DNA from: Bugula neritina
Lineage: Eukaryota > Bryozoa > Gymnolaemata > Cheilostomatida > Bugulidae
NCBI GenBank assembly: GCA_964035545.1
Contig: OZ037771.1
Coordinates: forward strand, 5,760,628 to 5,824,627
DNA: 64,000 nt
Direction of reading: 5' to 3'
Below the pieces are notes generated by a model. The model had not been told where the DNA came from. It saw nothing but the letters and a program-made list of their open reading frames with translations, and made no database searches. The position numbers and the translations under genes were made by a program. This document shows, one piece after another, positions 17,401 through 38,992 of this stretch (position 1 is its first letter; the number at the start of each line of letters is the position of its first letter).

Positions 17401-19896
17401 TCAATTGGTGAGATACACTCAGCAGGGGAGGCTCGAATCAATGGCAATCTATTGTTTCAATCACCTATGTGATATACAAGAAAGAGGAGCTAAAAGACAT
17501 GGAAAACTTATGCAAAAGGTCAGCATATGCTGCTTCTTTTTATAAATATTAGTGCACTATAAATAAGTGTGCCATGGCTTTACCATATCTGTAACTTTTC
17601 TGAGCCATGTCTCTATCATGCTTCTACCATGTCGCTACCATATCTGTACCATGTCTATGCTATGTTTGTACCATGTCTATGCTATGTCTGAACCATGTCT
17701 GTATCATGTTTGTACCACAGTCATATTTGGTCAAAACCAGTATCTGATGAATGTACTAGTGACATGTGCTATGGATTAGGTAGCCAAGGAACAAGAGTTG
17801 TTAGACAAGGAAAGAAGTGAGTTGAGAAGTAAAACAGAAAACAGGAAGTCACGCAGTAAACACACCCACCGGAACCAGCAACACAATGGCGTAGAAACCA
17901 GACCTCCATTGCAAATGCCTGGTGGACATTATGGTGGTCTGTACAGCATTTTCTGAATTCAAAGTTTTTTCACTGTCTACTGTACTTTAGCAAATGCTCC
18001 AAGAATTAAAGTAAAGATACTGAAATATTGATTTTATTAACCTTTATTAAAAGTTGCTTTACTTTGAGCAAGCAGCAATGTTGTTATTGTTATGTAGGTT
18101 TAGGTGGTGGTATGGGTGGTTTTGGTGGTGGACAAGGATACGGCTTACCTATGGGGAACTTCAACATGTCAAACGGAGTTGATCTACAGTCAATTAGCAA
18201 CAGCTCAGCTCACCGTGGTCTTTTTGGCCCAGCAGCAATCGGAGAGGGAACTGCTTGTACCGAGACAAGTTAGTTTTACTAGGACATGATTAGCTATATA
18301 TAACAAGTTTAAAACAAGCAAATTAATTCTTAAACTTAAAATACATTTGTTTTATAAATTTGCTTTTAAAAATGCAGAAATAAGACTTTAGTAAATTTTA
18401 TAAAGCATTTTGTGTAATCTAGGCCACATTTAAGATTTATGCTCAACTTGACTTCTTAATTTATGAGTATCAGTTGATGTCAAAAGTGTACTTTATGAAT
18501 ATGCATTTGGAGAAGGAAAAACATATAGAATACTTTTGCAATTTGCATACCACAATATCAGCACAAACCATTGCAACATTACCCTCAAGTAAACAGGCAA
18601 TTCTCCCTTTTAAGTGTACTCTTTCTCCTTCTCCAAACAATAAGTGTTTAATTATTAACTCTTATTTGAAATCTTTAATCAAAGTAATGACAATTCCAAA
18701 ATTTTTTGTTGAATATATTAAATAAAGATGATTGGTCTAATAATATTTGTCATCATTAAAACTGCGACTTCAATGAATCCTGGCCATAGCATGTAATTTT
18801 CCAAATCTAAACTTTTTATGCTTTTGAAATGTTAAAGCATTTCTGCTATTACGTTGTTAAATAGAACATGAACAAGCAAATAAAACCTGTCCTGGTGAGG
18901 AAGCAGGCCTAACCTATGCTAGCTTGGTTAAACTCCCAACTGTCAACAAAAGGGAAAGCGTAGCTCAATACTTGGAAACTTTAGCAACCAATCATCTTGA
19001 AGGTATGTCCTTAGCAACCAATCATTCTGAAGGTATGTTTAACCTATTGCTACAGTGCTTTATAAGTAGAAACTCATTTTATTACCAAAAGAAAACTAAC
19101 CAGAGTTCTGTTCAGATAATTGTAAATAAAAGGTTTAGTGTACTCTTACATATCTGAGGCAGAAGGTATGTGAAATCTTAGTATCAATCGGTTAACAACT
19201 GGCTTGCAAGCAAGTGTGCTACCATTACACCACGGAGGCCACTGGGTAAACTGAACACTACATCCCACCCAGTTCTCTGAACTCCACTGCCCTAACTACT
19301 ACTCCTTCAGTCATCAGGCTCTCCTGGCCACTCAACTCCCTCGGAGTACTTCAACTACACTTCACTAAAGGCCGAAATAGCTTGTAAAATAATTGCCCTC
19401 ACTTGGAATCTAACCCAAGTCCTCTGGCTTGCAAGCAAGTGTGCTACCATTGCACCACGGAGCCACTGGGTAAACTGAACACTACAAAGTGCTTGTTATT
19501 TTTATATAATATTAATATCACAGTCTAATTGACTGCAACAATATACTCTAGCATCACCTACGTATTAGTTATTGATAGAGCTGAGATTCTGCTAGGTGTT
19601 TCATCACCAGAACTATCACCAGAACCTGCATCTCCGCAAGAGGTATTGGTTGAGCTGACAAAGGAAATCAATAACAATGGTAATGAACAATCTAAAAGGC
19701 AACAGTCTGAAGCCACTTCTACAACCAATCAGCCAGCAGCAAATCAGAACTACAATGCTGATTCTTCTAGTCTGGAAGATTCATCTAGTGACAGTGATGA
19801 GGTTTGCAATAGTTGAATACATATAAGATGGTCAAGTTTTGTGGAGTAGTGCACTGTATGTACAGATATAGGCTGTGCGTGCGTGCGTGCGTGCAG

Positions 19897-19947
<51 letters not shown>

Positions 19948-21501
19948 TGTGTGTGTGTGTGTGTTCTGCAATATAATCATTTGATTTTTACACCAAAAAT
20001 ATGTAAGGACTCAGCACACATCAATAGCAAAAAGTCTATATTTGTATTTTCATATGGTCAGAGTTTGCAGTTAGGTGATATTCTTTTATTATATGCTAAA
20101 AATGTGGATCTTGAGTAGTAAATCGTTTTTGTTTCAAATACTATTGTAGGTATTTGAAAAACAAATTTTAAGAAAAAAAATTTTTGTGCAAGGATGTTTT
20201 CCTTTTCTAAAATAAGTTGCTGATGTTAAGTAATTTTACCTCGACAAAACCTCTTTTATAGCTTCACTGAAAGGCACCTGAACAGTTTAATGTAATTGTT
20301 ATCTTGAACATTATAGTTTTCATATATTTTCAACTTTTGAAACAAAGGTTAACTAAAGTTTAGCTTCAATGCAGTAAATGTATTGACATCTCATTTAATG
20401 TCAGATTAAAAGTGATAGTTTAGTTTAATAAAGATACAAAATTAATCAATGAAATAAAATTTAACGAACAATCTGATCTTTTTATGGTATCTTTTGATCA
20501 ACAATCTCGCAGAGCAGATCTGCAGTCACAAAGAGGAAACCAGACAAAAAGCCAAGTAAAAGAAAAAGCTCATCAGATGATGGAAGTTCTTCAGGCAGTG
20601 GCAGCAGTGGCAGTAGCGGTAGCGGCAGCAGCAGTGGTAGTAGTGGTAGTAGCTCTGGCACAGGATCCTCTAGTAAATCTAATAGTAAGTTTATTTAAGG
20701 CTATCAACTTCTTTTAAATGTTAGAGCATACCATGATGTGATATTTATTGGTAGTGACAATGAAATTCTGCTTTTTCACGAACCCTTAGCTCTGTGTAGT
20801 CATAGCTACTTTGGCAACTTGCTGTATAATAGAGTATATATTGTATTTCATGAGCAGTGTTTTATCTTTTTTAGTAAAAATATACTAAACTGTCATTTTC
20901 TTTATTAATTCTATAAACAGCTTAGAGCTAGTTAACTGGTTACATTAGTTAACTAACAGCTCCATTTAAGGATGTTAGTATTTTCAACCAGCATAAGTTA
21001 CATTGCCAGCTATACTTAGTTGAAATTCAATTTTGATAGAATTAATCAATTTGTTTAGCTAGGGAGACATTTTTAAACAAGTGTTGATAGCTATAGCAAC
21101 TTGCTAATACTATATAGCCCGCTATTTCAGGTCAGGACTTATCTGAAGACGAAAGTAAGGCACGGGGTGACTATAAGGAATTCATACCCAACGAATATCA
21201 GGAGAAATGGAATTTTAAAAGTATTTGTAAAAAATGTGTCAACATGGACACTCTAGTGAAAAAGCTTTGCCCATGTTTAAAGTGAGTTATTTCGTAAACA
21301 TGATATACTATAATTAGTAGCATGTTTTATAGTAGCATGAACCTTTATTGAGAGTTATATTGCATAGCAAAGGGTTGATGTTGTAGAGATCAGTACCAAG
21401 ATTTTAAGGAGAGACAGGAAGAGAAGAAAATGAAGAAAGAGTTGCGGCAGAATGTCTTGCTTAGACTTCGACAGGAGGCCAACAGCAGAAGACAGATGTA
21501 A
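14439..21501 (+). CDS. Unrecognised 717-aa helical protein with Gly-, Ser-rich and Cys-pair regions
   Basis: Thirteen exons: 14439-14528, 14770-14949, 15413-15571 (or from 15401), 15865-16086, 16785-16979, 17336-17518, 17780-17936, 18098-18268, 18865-19002, 19581-19801, 20513-20684, 21131-21281, 21387-21501; total 2154 nt with all phases compatible. I do not recognise the family. Residues 90-360 are rich in charged residues and Leu and look helical or coiled-coil. A Gly-rich stretch (GLGGGMGGFGGGQGYG) follows near 396. An acidic/Ser segment (SSSDSDE) precedes a basic linker and a 40-residue Ser/Gly run near 592-630. The C-terminus has two Cys pairs (C662, C665, C676, C678), possibly metal-binding, then a basic helix ending in RRQM. 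No signal peptide or membrane span, so likely intracellular. The last five exons could be a second gene, but the joined frame is continuous. Confidence 0.7.
15017..15260 (+). mobile_element. tRNA-derived SINE with 13-bp target duplication
   Basis: The 218-bp body (15030-15247) starts with a tRNA-like promoter: box A region TGGTCTAGGGG and box B GGTTCGAACCC. It is flanked by a perfect 13-bp direct repeat, AGAGTAAGACTTA, at 15017-15029 and 15248-15260. The internal GGAAGAATATCCAGCCATAA resembles a module shared by many tRNA SINEs. The perfect duplication implies a recent LINE-mediated insertion in intron 2 of the 14439 gene. Confidence 0.9.
17560..17725. repeat. Degenerate minisatellite (CCATGTCTGTAC-like)
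   Basis: About a dozen imperfect units of roughly 12 bp in the intron after the exon ending at 17518. The open frame through it (repeating CLYHV) is an artefact of the repeat. Confidence 0.8.
18981..19040 (+). repeat. 30-bp tandem duplication of an exon-intron junction
   Basis: Two copies of a 30-bp unit, 18981-19010 and 19011-19040. Each contains the end of an exon and a GAAG|GTATGT donor. The first donor ends the exon at 19002. The second would end it at 19032 and add ten in-frame residues (GMSLATNHSE). Confidence 0.9.
19194..19255 (-). mobile_element. tRNA-related SINE fragment
   Basis: Shares GGCTTGCAAGCAAGTGTGCT and ACTGGGTAAACTGAACACTA with the copy at 19385-19487, so it is a partial copy of the same minus-strand SINE. 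The two lie about 130 bp apart in one intron. Confidence 0.75.
19385..19487 (-). mobile_element. tRNA-related SINE, minus strand
   Basis: Reads on the minus strand as a tRNA-like sequence with anticodon-arm-like CTTGCAAGCC and a decayed box B. It begins (plus strand) with TGTAAAATAATTGCCC, like the copy at 43984. GCTTGT on both sides may be the target duplication. Confidence 0.75.
19873..19965. repeat. (GTGC)n / (GT)n microsatellite
   Basis: GTGC tetranucleotide array followed by GT repeats in the intron after the exon ending at 19801. Confidence 0.95.
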
Positions 21502-22550
21502 GATGACATCATCTGTATATAGTCATCACAACTTACAAGCCAATTGCTTATGACAATTGAATCTACTATTTGAAGATTGTTTGAGATTATAGAATTCAAA
21601 ACATCACCTTAGATGCAAGACTGTTACATAATGAAGAAGGGGGGGGGGCGTTGAATTATGCAACACTTGACTTTATATACTCTTTGGAGCAGCAGATGTA
21701 GAGTAGCAATGTGTGCTGTTCATAGCCAGTTTATACTAGTCTAATTTTTAGTTATCACATGAATAAAACCAATCAGCGTGTTTGATGCTACATTTTTATT
21801 TATCAATTGAATCACAAAACATACAAGACAACAAATACAATAACATTAAGTAAAGCCAACAGTTGGTAAGAGTGTAATAAGTAGTATAATATGACATAGC
21901 AAAGAAGACAACTCTTAAGTCTGTGCTACTTTTAATACATCATGTCCTTACATGAGAAAGCAGGTGATGCAATAAGCATTACATAACTTATGAGATATCT
22001 CCTATTTTACTGAACAATAGAAAAACCTAGAAATTAAAGTTAAGTATATAGTAAAGGGCTACTCACAGAGGAGTACAGTTAGACAGATGAGAAATATAGT
22101 AGTTAGCTAAACTAATTACAACAATTATAGTTAAGTTCTACTAAAATAAGCTGCGCTATAATTTAGCTGCAGCATTCTGGGAATGCATGACAACTTCCTT
22201 TGAACTAAGGTAGAAAAATACTTGTGTTTACTTGTTTGCATTACAGTAAAGTAATAACAAAATACTAATTAGTGCACAAATTATATGGAATGGATACAAC
22301 AAGAGAAGATAAATCATAAATAGAGATATTTTAATTGTAAATATTCTAATATAGAAACATAAACTAAATGTAATAAAATATAACAAGAGACAACAATTAG
22401 ACAAAATACAACACAAAATAAAAGCGCCAAGAGGTAAAAAGAAGTAGTAAACATCAACATGCTGTTGAAACAAGAGATACTGTGAGTTATAGTGAATCAT
22501 CTCTCGAGTGTAACTCAAGCCACTAGAAGATGCAAGTTCTGTTGCTGTGC
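21502..22550. other. Convergent 3' region of two genes
   Basis: The plus-strand gene ends at 21501 and the minus-strand nicotinamidase at 22551. An AATAAA at 21762-21767 (+) and a TTTATT at 21795-21800 (AATAAA on the - strand) lie about 30 bp apart, so the two 3' ends may nearly meet or overlap. A run of ten G residues is at 21639-21648. No further exon seen. Confidence 0.55.
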
Positions 22551-31744
<9,194 letters not shown>

Positions 31745-32671
31745 TATAATTAAGACTATCTTTATAAATATGACGGGCTAAGTATCAGTTTGAGTATGAA
31801 CTAAAGCTAAAACTTACACCTTAGCCCGGCTTAGGCTAAAAGTAAATCTAAATATTATAGTTATAATTATAGTTATTCAGTTATTCTTAAACTTATGCCT
31901 ATGGTGTATCTTGAAGTTGAAGATCGACTTGCGCTGCTACAGTTTCGAATGTAGTTAACCGAGCTAAATGATAAATCTTAAAGCAAGTATCTCATGCCAC
32001 TATTTTTACAAAAGTGAAACTCGTGCCTCAATTCTAACCCTAGCAACTTCAGCTCCTGAGTGGTGTGACTGGATGATCACTAAAATTATAATTAACTACG
32101 GATACATACTAATACAGGAAACACTTATGTTTACATTTGGTTGGCCTGGAGTCGACAGCCTTGCTTTTTCACTGTCTAATAAACGATGCACCGTAAGTGT
32201 GCATAATAAAGTATGTTTACACAAAGCTCAATGCTCAAAGGCTATTGCAACTACAACGCGCCAATGAATTTGAATGCAGCACTGTATTCCATTTCAATAC
32301 GACATATTATCGAGCATAATATATTTAGTGTGAACTTTGACCCTTTGTATATAACAAGCTTATAGTTTAATTAAATAGTAAAAAAGACAACTCTGTAATA
32401 GATATGCGACCAATGAAAAAAACCAATACATAATTTCATACTATAGTTTCAGTTCAGTGGAACTCATAATAATATCCAGTTTCCATTTCAGTACTAAAAA
32501 GTGCAGAACATAGCCTAAGTTATTATTATCATTTTCTTTTTGAAACGGCCAATGCAAGTCATTTCCGGACGTTGACTAAATTGGAAAATCCACGGCTGCA
32601 TTCATTTTGATTTTCCCGATTCAGATTGATAGCAAAATATTCGGTTTCAAATTGAAATTTAAATAAGCAAA
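31745..32671. promoter_or_regulatory. Shared head-to-head promoter region
   Basis: The nicotinamidase (-) and TMBIM-like (+) start codons are 927 bp apart and divergent, so this interval must hold both 5' UTRs and core promoters. I see no clear TATA box or other site I would name. Confidence 0.5.
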
Positions 32672-35600
32672 ATGATTGATTTTGAAAAAGATGGTGGTAG
32701 TGTTACTCCAAACGATAGTGTATTCCACTTCAGTGAAAAGACAGTTAGACACGGTAGGTTTACAATTGACATTATGATTATCATTATCATTATGATTTAC
32801 ATTGTGATTAGATTAATATTATCATTATGATTACACTTTGACTTACACATTAGCCTTAGGCTAAAGCTTAAACTTAAAGCTAGCACATAAAGTTAAACTA
32901 AAAGTAAAATAGTACCGATAATCACAGTTTTCAGTTGTGAGTTGGACTTGATAGTATTAGTATAACTAATAGTAATACTATTAGTATTAGTATTACTATT
33001 AGTATTACTATTAGTATTAGTATTACTATTAGTATTACTATAACATTAACTATAACTATAAGTGTACTCATACTAAAATTGTATTATTTTAGTACTAGCA
33101 TAGTGATAGTGAAAGTGAATAAAATTAGAATAAGAATACTCATATTGAATACGAGTATCAGTATGGATATGAGTATGAGTATGGTATATTATTATAAATA
33201 TAGATGTAATATGATATTAATAATAAACATTATGATAATCATAATGAATATGATTTTCACTCAAAGTTAATTAGTATGATCAAGTTAAACATTATTTTGT
33301 GATTAATCATTGTGATTGAATATTGCTTTAGCGCTAGTAGTTTGAGTTACTGTTAGTGTTAGTGTTTAAATGTAGTTAATTTTAATTACTATTAGCTAAC
33401 TTGCCTTAGTAGTAGTACTACTAGTAGTAGTACTAGTTACATCAAGTTATTAAATATTAATATGGATTATGGATACTCATACTGAATATCAATATCAATT
33501 TGATCATTTATAAAATTTAGTATGAATTATATTCATCTAATCATTAAGAATGGAATTAATATTCATATTGTTATTAACACTGCTACAGTATCACTATCAG
33601 TGAGTATGAGTATTATTATTATTATTAGTTTAAGTATTACCCTCATGATTTTCTTTGTCATTTTTCGGTGATTATCAAACTGTTTTGTTAATAATATATA
33701 TGTAGCAGATTCATAATGAGCTAGTGGTCATAGTGATAGTAACGGACTCATAGTCATAAACCTCAGTCCTAATAGTAGTCATACTTCATAGTTGTAGTCA
33801 CAATGACTTTTATGAAATTCATCGTTCTGTTTTTATTTTTATTTGCATAATAATGTAGTTAAAGTTATACTTTAGTTATAGTGATTCTGAAGTTTATATA
33901 TTAACCATAAAATAAAAGTAGTATATAAATATATGGCTGTGTTTAGACTCATACTACACTAACAGTAATATTTGAGTAAAAAGTTATGCTTATATGGAAG
34001 CTATTATCACCGCAAGTCATCTTGAATCCAATAGCCATGTTATGGCTTCGAAAACAAGTCAAGTTTTTAATTAGTTCAAAAAATTGTATCAAATCAATTT
34101 AGTTCAAATTGAATTAAATTTTGAATCCTTGAATTTAAAGCATATTCATCATAATAACTTTTTGAATAAAAATTTATTACAAAAGAGATTAACTGGTAAA
34201 GCTGAGAAACTAAAAAGGTTCAGTTAGTAACTTATACTTTGATTTTAAATATATTGAATTCATAAGCACCTGTCTTTGTAAGCACTAGATACATAACTTT
34301 ATAAAAACTAATACTATATGATACAGTAAGGGTTAGAAACTATGTGTTTCTATAATGCTGAAAAACATGTGGAATATAATTTTCCAATTCTTATAATATG
34401 TCAAGTTTGCAAGGATTTATACCAAATGATTCAGCATTATTGAAGTATAAAGAATAATCAATTTGTTTTTGAGCAAAACCTATAACAATGTAATCATTAT
34501 TGCACTTCTGTTTTAATTACTGAAATTTTCAAAGTAATTCTTTTTACTGTTTAGAACACGCATTAACCACTTATTTCTTCTCATAGGTTTCTTACGAAAA
34601 GTCTATGCTATCCTGTCAGCCCAACTTCTCCTCACCACAGGCATTGTTGCTGTCTTTTTGTCAGCGTAAGTCATTTGTTTCACTCAAAGTGCAGTAAGTT
34701 AAAGTGATTTGTTAGTTTTCCTTTTAAAATGGACTAAATATGTCACAATCATGCTTCCATTAGATTGTTTTATTATAGCATTATAGCATCATGGGATAAT
34801 GTAATATTTTATGCTATCAGTTTCTGTATACTGTGAAATAAATTACAGGCCTGGTTTGAAGGAGTATGTGAAGAGTCCTAGTGGATCATGGATACCAGGT
34901 ATTTCCATGTGAGTATGATAAACAGTATATCTTTACTTTGTGTATGGTGTATTGAATGTGAGAAAAGAGTTCTGTCTGCAAAACAAAATTAACAGATCGG
35001 CTGTAAGCGTTTGCAGCAGTGTACCTTGTTCTCCAGGTGTTGTCTCTGATTCCATCTTTGTATAACTCAAGTATCACTTGGCTATGTTATTCTGTTGCTG
35101 TAGGTTTGGTGTTCTGGTTTTCCTACTTGCAATGGCATGTTTTGAGAAACCCAGAAGATCTTGGCCAACAAATATTATTTGCCTGCTTGGATTTGTGAGT
35201 TGAATAAATTTTATATATTGTACTATATGTCTTTTAAACATTTTTTAAATGATACTGACTTGATGTTTATCTAGTTTGATTACAGTGAACATCAATTTAG
35301 GAACTTTCAGAATGGGGTTTAGCCAGCTATTCCAGAGCATTTATTCTGTTTTTCATGTCAAATTGATATTGAATTTGTTTTACCGCATGTGGTTTACTGT
35401 GGATTTTTCAACTATGATTTGATTGTATAGGACAGTTAATCAGTTTTCATGGAACTGTATTTTTATCACCCAATAATACAATATATTCCACATATTTATA
35501 TAAGTATTCTGGTGTGTTTTAGACCTTCTTTGAGTCACTGATGCTGGGGTCAATTACAAGGTGAGTCTTATATATATCACAACTTGCATTATTATATTTA

Positions 35601-38600
35601 TTCAATCAAATGGGTAAACTATCAGAGCTAACTTTCATGCAAAATGTTGATACATTCTGAGTAGTGATTTATATACCTCAAGTGGTGCTTGGGGCATTCA
35701 TTCAGGTGCATGTCACTAGTTTTTATCAAATCATAATCATCAGCAAATTTTAAATTTTATTTTCCACCTGCATCGTTGAATCAATGGAAATTGCACTGAA
35801 TATTATGGGCAACCTGTTTCTATACTCCATGCTACTAATATGGCTGTGAATTTAAATGGTAGTTTCACTTTCCTAGAGTTTCTGCTTACCTTTAGCCTTT
35901 ATCTGTTGGGTGTTTTAGTAGTCTTAACTGAGTTACTCAAAAGTTATGAGACTACACAATGGTTGGTTGTTGAATGTAATTTCTTGTCAAATTAGCCGTG
36001 ACTAAGCATTAAGTCAATAGCAGCTTTCAAGATATATGTGAATCCATAGCATTAGCAAATATCAGAATATATTATATATTACCTGTCATTGTGTTGTGGC
36101 ATCCAACTTTAGCTGTTGACAATATAATATAAACATTATATAAACAATTTAATAATGCATTTATTATAAACAACAAACTGATCATCTTCTACTCACTACA
36201 CAACAGTATTATTATGGCAGGCACTGTCAAACATCAACCCACTGTACTTTTATATTATCTACTATTCTACATGCTAGGTTCTGCCTTATTAACAAGCTAT
36301 TGTTTTATTACTTTTATTTTTAGCCAATACGACACTCATATTGTTCTGGCCGCTGCTGGTATAACCGCACTTGTGGTGTTTGGCCTCACCCTATTCGCTC
36401 TACAAACAAAAGTAAGACAAGGGTTACACAACATACAGTATGTTACAGAGTGTTTATTTCTGCTAGTTTGGGAATAGATGTTTTTTCTTGTACACACTTG
36501 ATAGTACCACAAACTGTTGTTAGAATTACATAGAATGTTTACTATAGAATCTCTATTGTTCATGTCGACACTTTTATATTCCTCGTGTATTCTTCTAGTA
36601 TGACTTTACGATGATGGGTGGTGTACTCATGGTGTGCCTCTTTGCCTTCATTGGCTTTGGATTTGTGGCCATGTTTATACCAAGTCAGGTGGGTCTCCAC
36701 GTTATTCTGTTCTTTTGAATCTTTGCATTGTTTTATGGTTGACAATTATCTATATATTGCTATAATTACTTCCATTTTACTTTAAGTTTAAGCTGGCTCT
36801 TCAGTTGACTGTTTTAAGCTGGAGTCACATGAATTGGATTTTCGAATTTGTTGTTAGCGTAAGCTTTGTACAAGCAGGAAAAATGAACTGTTTTATGCAG
36901 GCAAAATGCTAAGTAAATACTGTGAAAAGCTCTTGCGATAGTGCTCTAATTTGCTCATTACTATGTAAGGTAGCAACTTTTAGAATTTCAGTTTCACAAT
37001 TTCATTCTAATCAATTGCGCATTATTGAGAATAGCAAATGAGATTTTAAAATAACAAATGAGAATTACAAAAGGACGGTAAAACTTTTGTCTAATACAAT
37101 TGATTACTCACGTTTCTTTCTTATGGGCAACATACTGTGTGTAGTGGGTAGCTACTGCAGCTACAGCATGGCAATATATTTATTTGTTAACCAGCTTAGA
37201 TGTAAGGGAAACTAGTATGTCGCATTTATTAGATTTTAACAACGTTATAAGTTGAGCCTCAATGAGCTGGTAGAATAATCCAAGTGACGAAATCATATGG
37301 ACTGACTTTCTCAGCACACTGTATATAATACTGAATAAATGAAATAGCAGTATAACTAAAAGAGGTGAGCTGATGACATCATAGACACATCTCTTGGGGC
37401 TATGGATTCGAATCCATGTACTGAATATGCACTGCAATATGTAGAAGCAGGCAAGACACACTGCTGAATAATTACAGATTAGTACTTAGAGGCATGGTGG
37501 TCTCACAAGCTGCTAGTCATACGGCACTAGTGACTGAGAGTGAGTTGATTAGATAACCTGAGTGCTCATCTTTGTGGGAGCTGTCAGGTGTTGCGCAATA
37601 AACATCTAAAGCAAGTCGAAGTTTTGCTCAAGACCACATACTCATGAACCTCACCTTTTCGTTTTCGGAAACTTTTTTTTCAAAAAATAATTGCTTCAAG
37701 TTCATACGACAAAAAAATTTAATGTCATCGGCAGCTATATTAGTTTTTATTTCATTTTTTGAATTTAATTTGTATAAGCCTTGCTTTACCATTTACTATT
37801 TGCTGGAAAGTACAAGTAGGTGTTCACATAGCAGCTCTAACTTTGCAAAAATTACAGCCTCGTTCAAGATCTTGTTTCAGAATCTTCAATTTCCCTTTTA
37901 TTATTTACTAAATTTATACTATATCTATCAATTAAATCAATAAATTCAGTTGACCACCTCAGATAGTGCTGTCTACTCTACTTTTTGTGAGAAAAACTTA
38001 CATAATGAAAGATTTAATGTTGTCAGTTACAATGGTGATATGTCTAGTTATTAGACTGTCCTACTCATGTTTTTGTTTACTAAATCAACTGAATATTGTA
38101 TAAGTTTCACTCTATATGATGTCTGCTCTGATGTGTTAAAATAGTCAAGAGCAACTGTTGTAAGATTTTACCCACAGTTCTTGTAAAAGCTTGGTTAAAT
38201 GGACAAATAATGGTTTAAAGGGCCGGTGGCATTTTACGAGCAGTTTCGATGAAGCGAATACTGTGTTATATGCCTACATAAATATATATGTATGCATATA
38301 ATTAAGATATATTCATATACATATACAATACATATAATACACACATGTATATAAATATGATATATAATAATATACAGTTGGGATACGTGACATATTATTA
38401 AAAACTTTATCCCAAGCTATAATATAGTATTGCTCTTTTTGATAGACTGCCTATATTATTAGTATTGTTATTAATATGATTAGTGTTGTAACTTATTATT
38501 GTTTATACTACTACTTATATTATTCGTAAGGTCTCTTACTATATTGATAAATTGACATATGTTACCATGGATGTTGTTATTATTGATATTATTGCTATTA

Positions 38601-38992
38601 GTATCATCTGTTGCTGTTAATCTGTAGCTTAATCAGCCATGTAATGAACTAGCCTACTAACCTCTTTAAATTATTTCATTCCTAAAGAAATTATACAGTT
38701 GATTTAGGATGACTATATGTATTGTATGTGACTATTTTGACTGAAAACATTGTCAAGATCGTAGCTGTAACCTGAACTTGAATTGTAGACCTTGCAGATT
38801 GGCATATCTGCTCTTGGGGCGGTTCTCTTTGGAGTCTACTTGGTGTTTGACACCCAACTGATGCTTGGAGGCAGACATAAGTATGCCATTTCTCCTGAGG
38901 AGTACATCTTTGCAGCTCTTAACCTATACCTTGACATCGTGAATCTGTTTCTCTACATTCTATCTATCCTCAACGAAGGCAGGAGGAATTAA
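32672..38992 (+). CDS. TMBIM / Lifeguard-family membrane protein (Bax inhibitor-1 superfamily)
   Basis: Eight exons: 32672-32753, 34587-34665, 34849-34908, 35104-35194, 35523-35560, 36324-36411, 36599-36688, 38789-38992; 732 nt, 243 aa, all phases compatible. Family members are multi-pass proteins of the ER, Golgi or plasma membrane that conduct or regulate Ca2+ and restrain cell death. Family hallmarks are FLRKVYAILSAQLLLTT at the first membrane span, FFESLMLG, LVFDTQLMLG and the C-terminal SPEEYIFAALNLYLDIVN, followed by a hydrophobic end. About seven hydrophobic segments are present. The N-terminus is short, about 28 residues, without the Pro/Gly-rich tail of GRINA-type members. The last exon can start at 38789 (TLQIGIS), which keeps the expected spacing better than 38801. 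Which Lifeguard subtype it is cannot be decided by eye. Confidence 0.92.
32940..33060. repeat. AGTATTAGTATTACT low-complexity repeat
   Basis: Irregular tandem array of TAGTAT/TACTAT words in intron 1 of the TMBIM gene. Related AGTAGTACT and TATCAATA patches continue irregularly to about 33620. Confidence 0.8.
36689..38788. other. Last intron of the TMBIM gene
   Basis: A 2.1-kb intron. It holds a box-B-like GGATTCGAATCC (37406-37417) followed by 200 bp that may be a decayed SINE, and an AT-rich TATACATA patch near 38270-38380. No exon-like segment seen. Confidence 0.45.

Noticed and set aside
17736-17770. CTGATGA at 17745 as another hammerhead
   Set aside because: No GAAAC partner or stems in range; likewise for CTGATGA at 17264 and 37369.
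37380-37640. Possible tRNA-derived SINE around GGATTCGAATCC
   Set aside because: Box B-like word only; no convincing box A, tail or target duplication.
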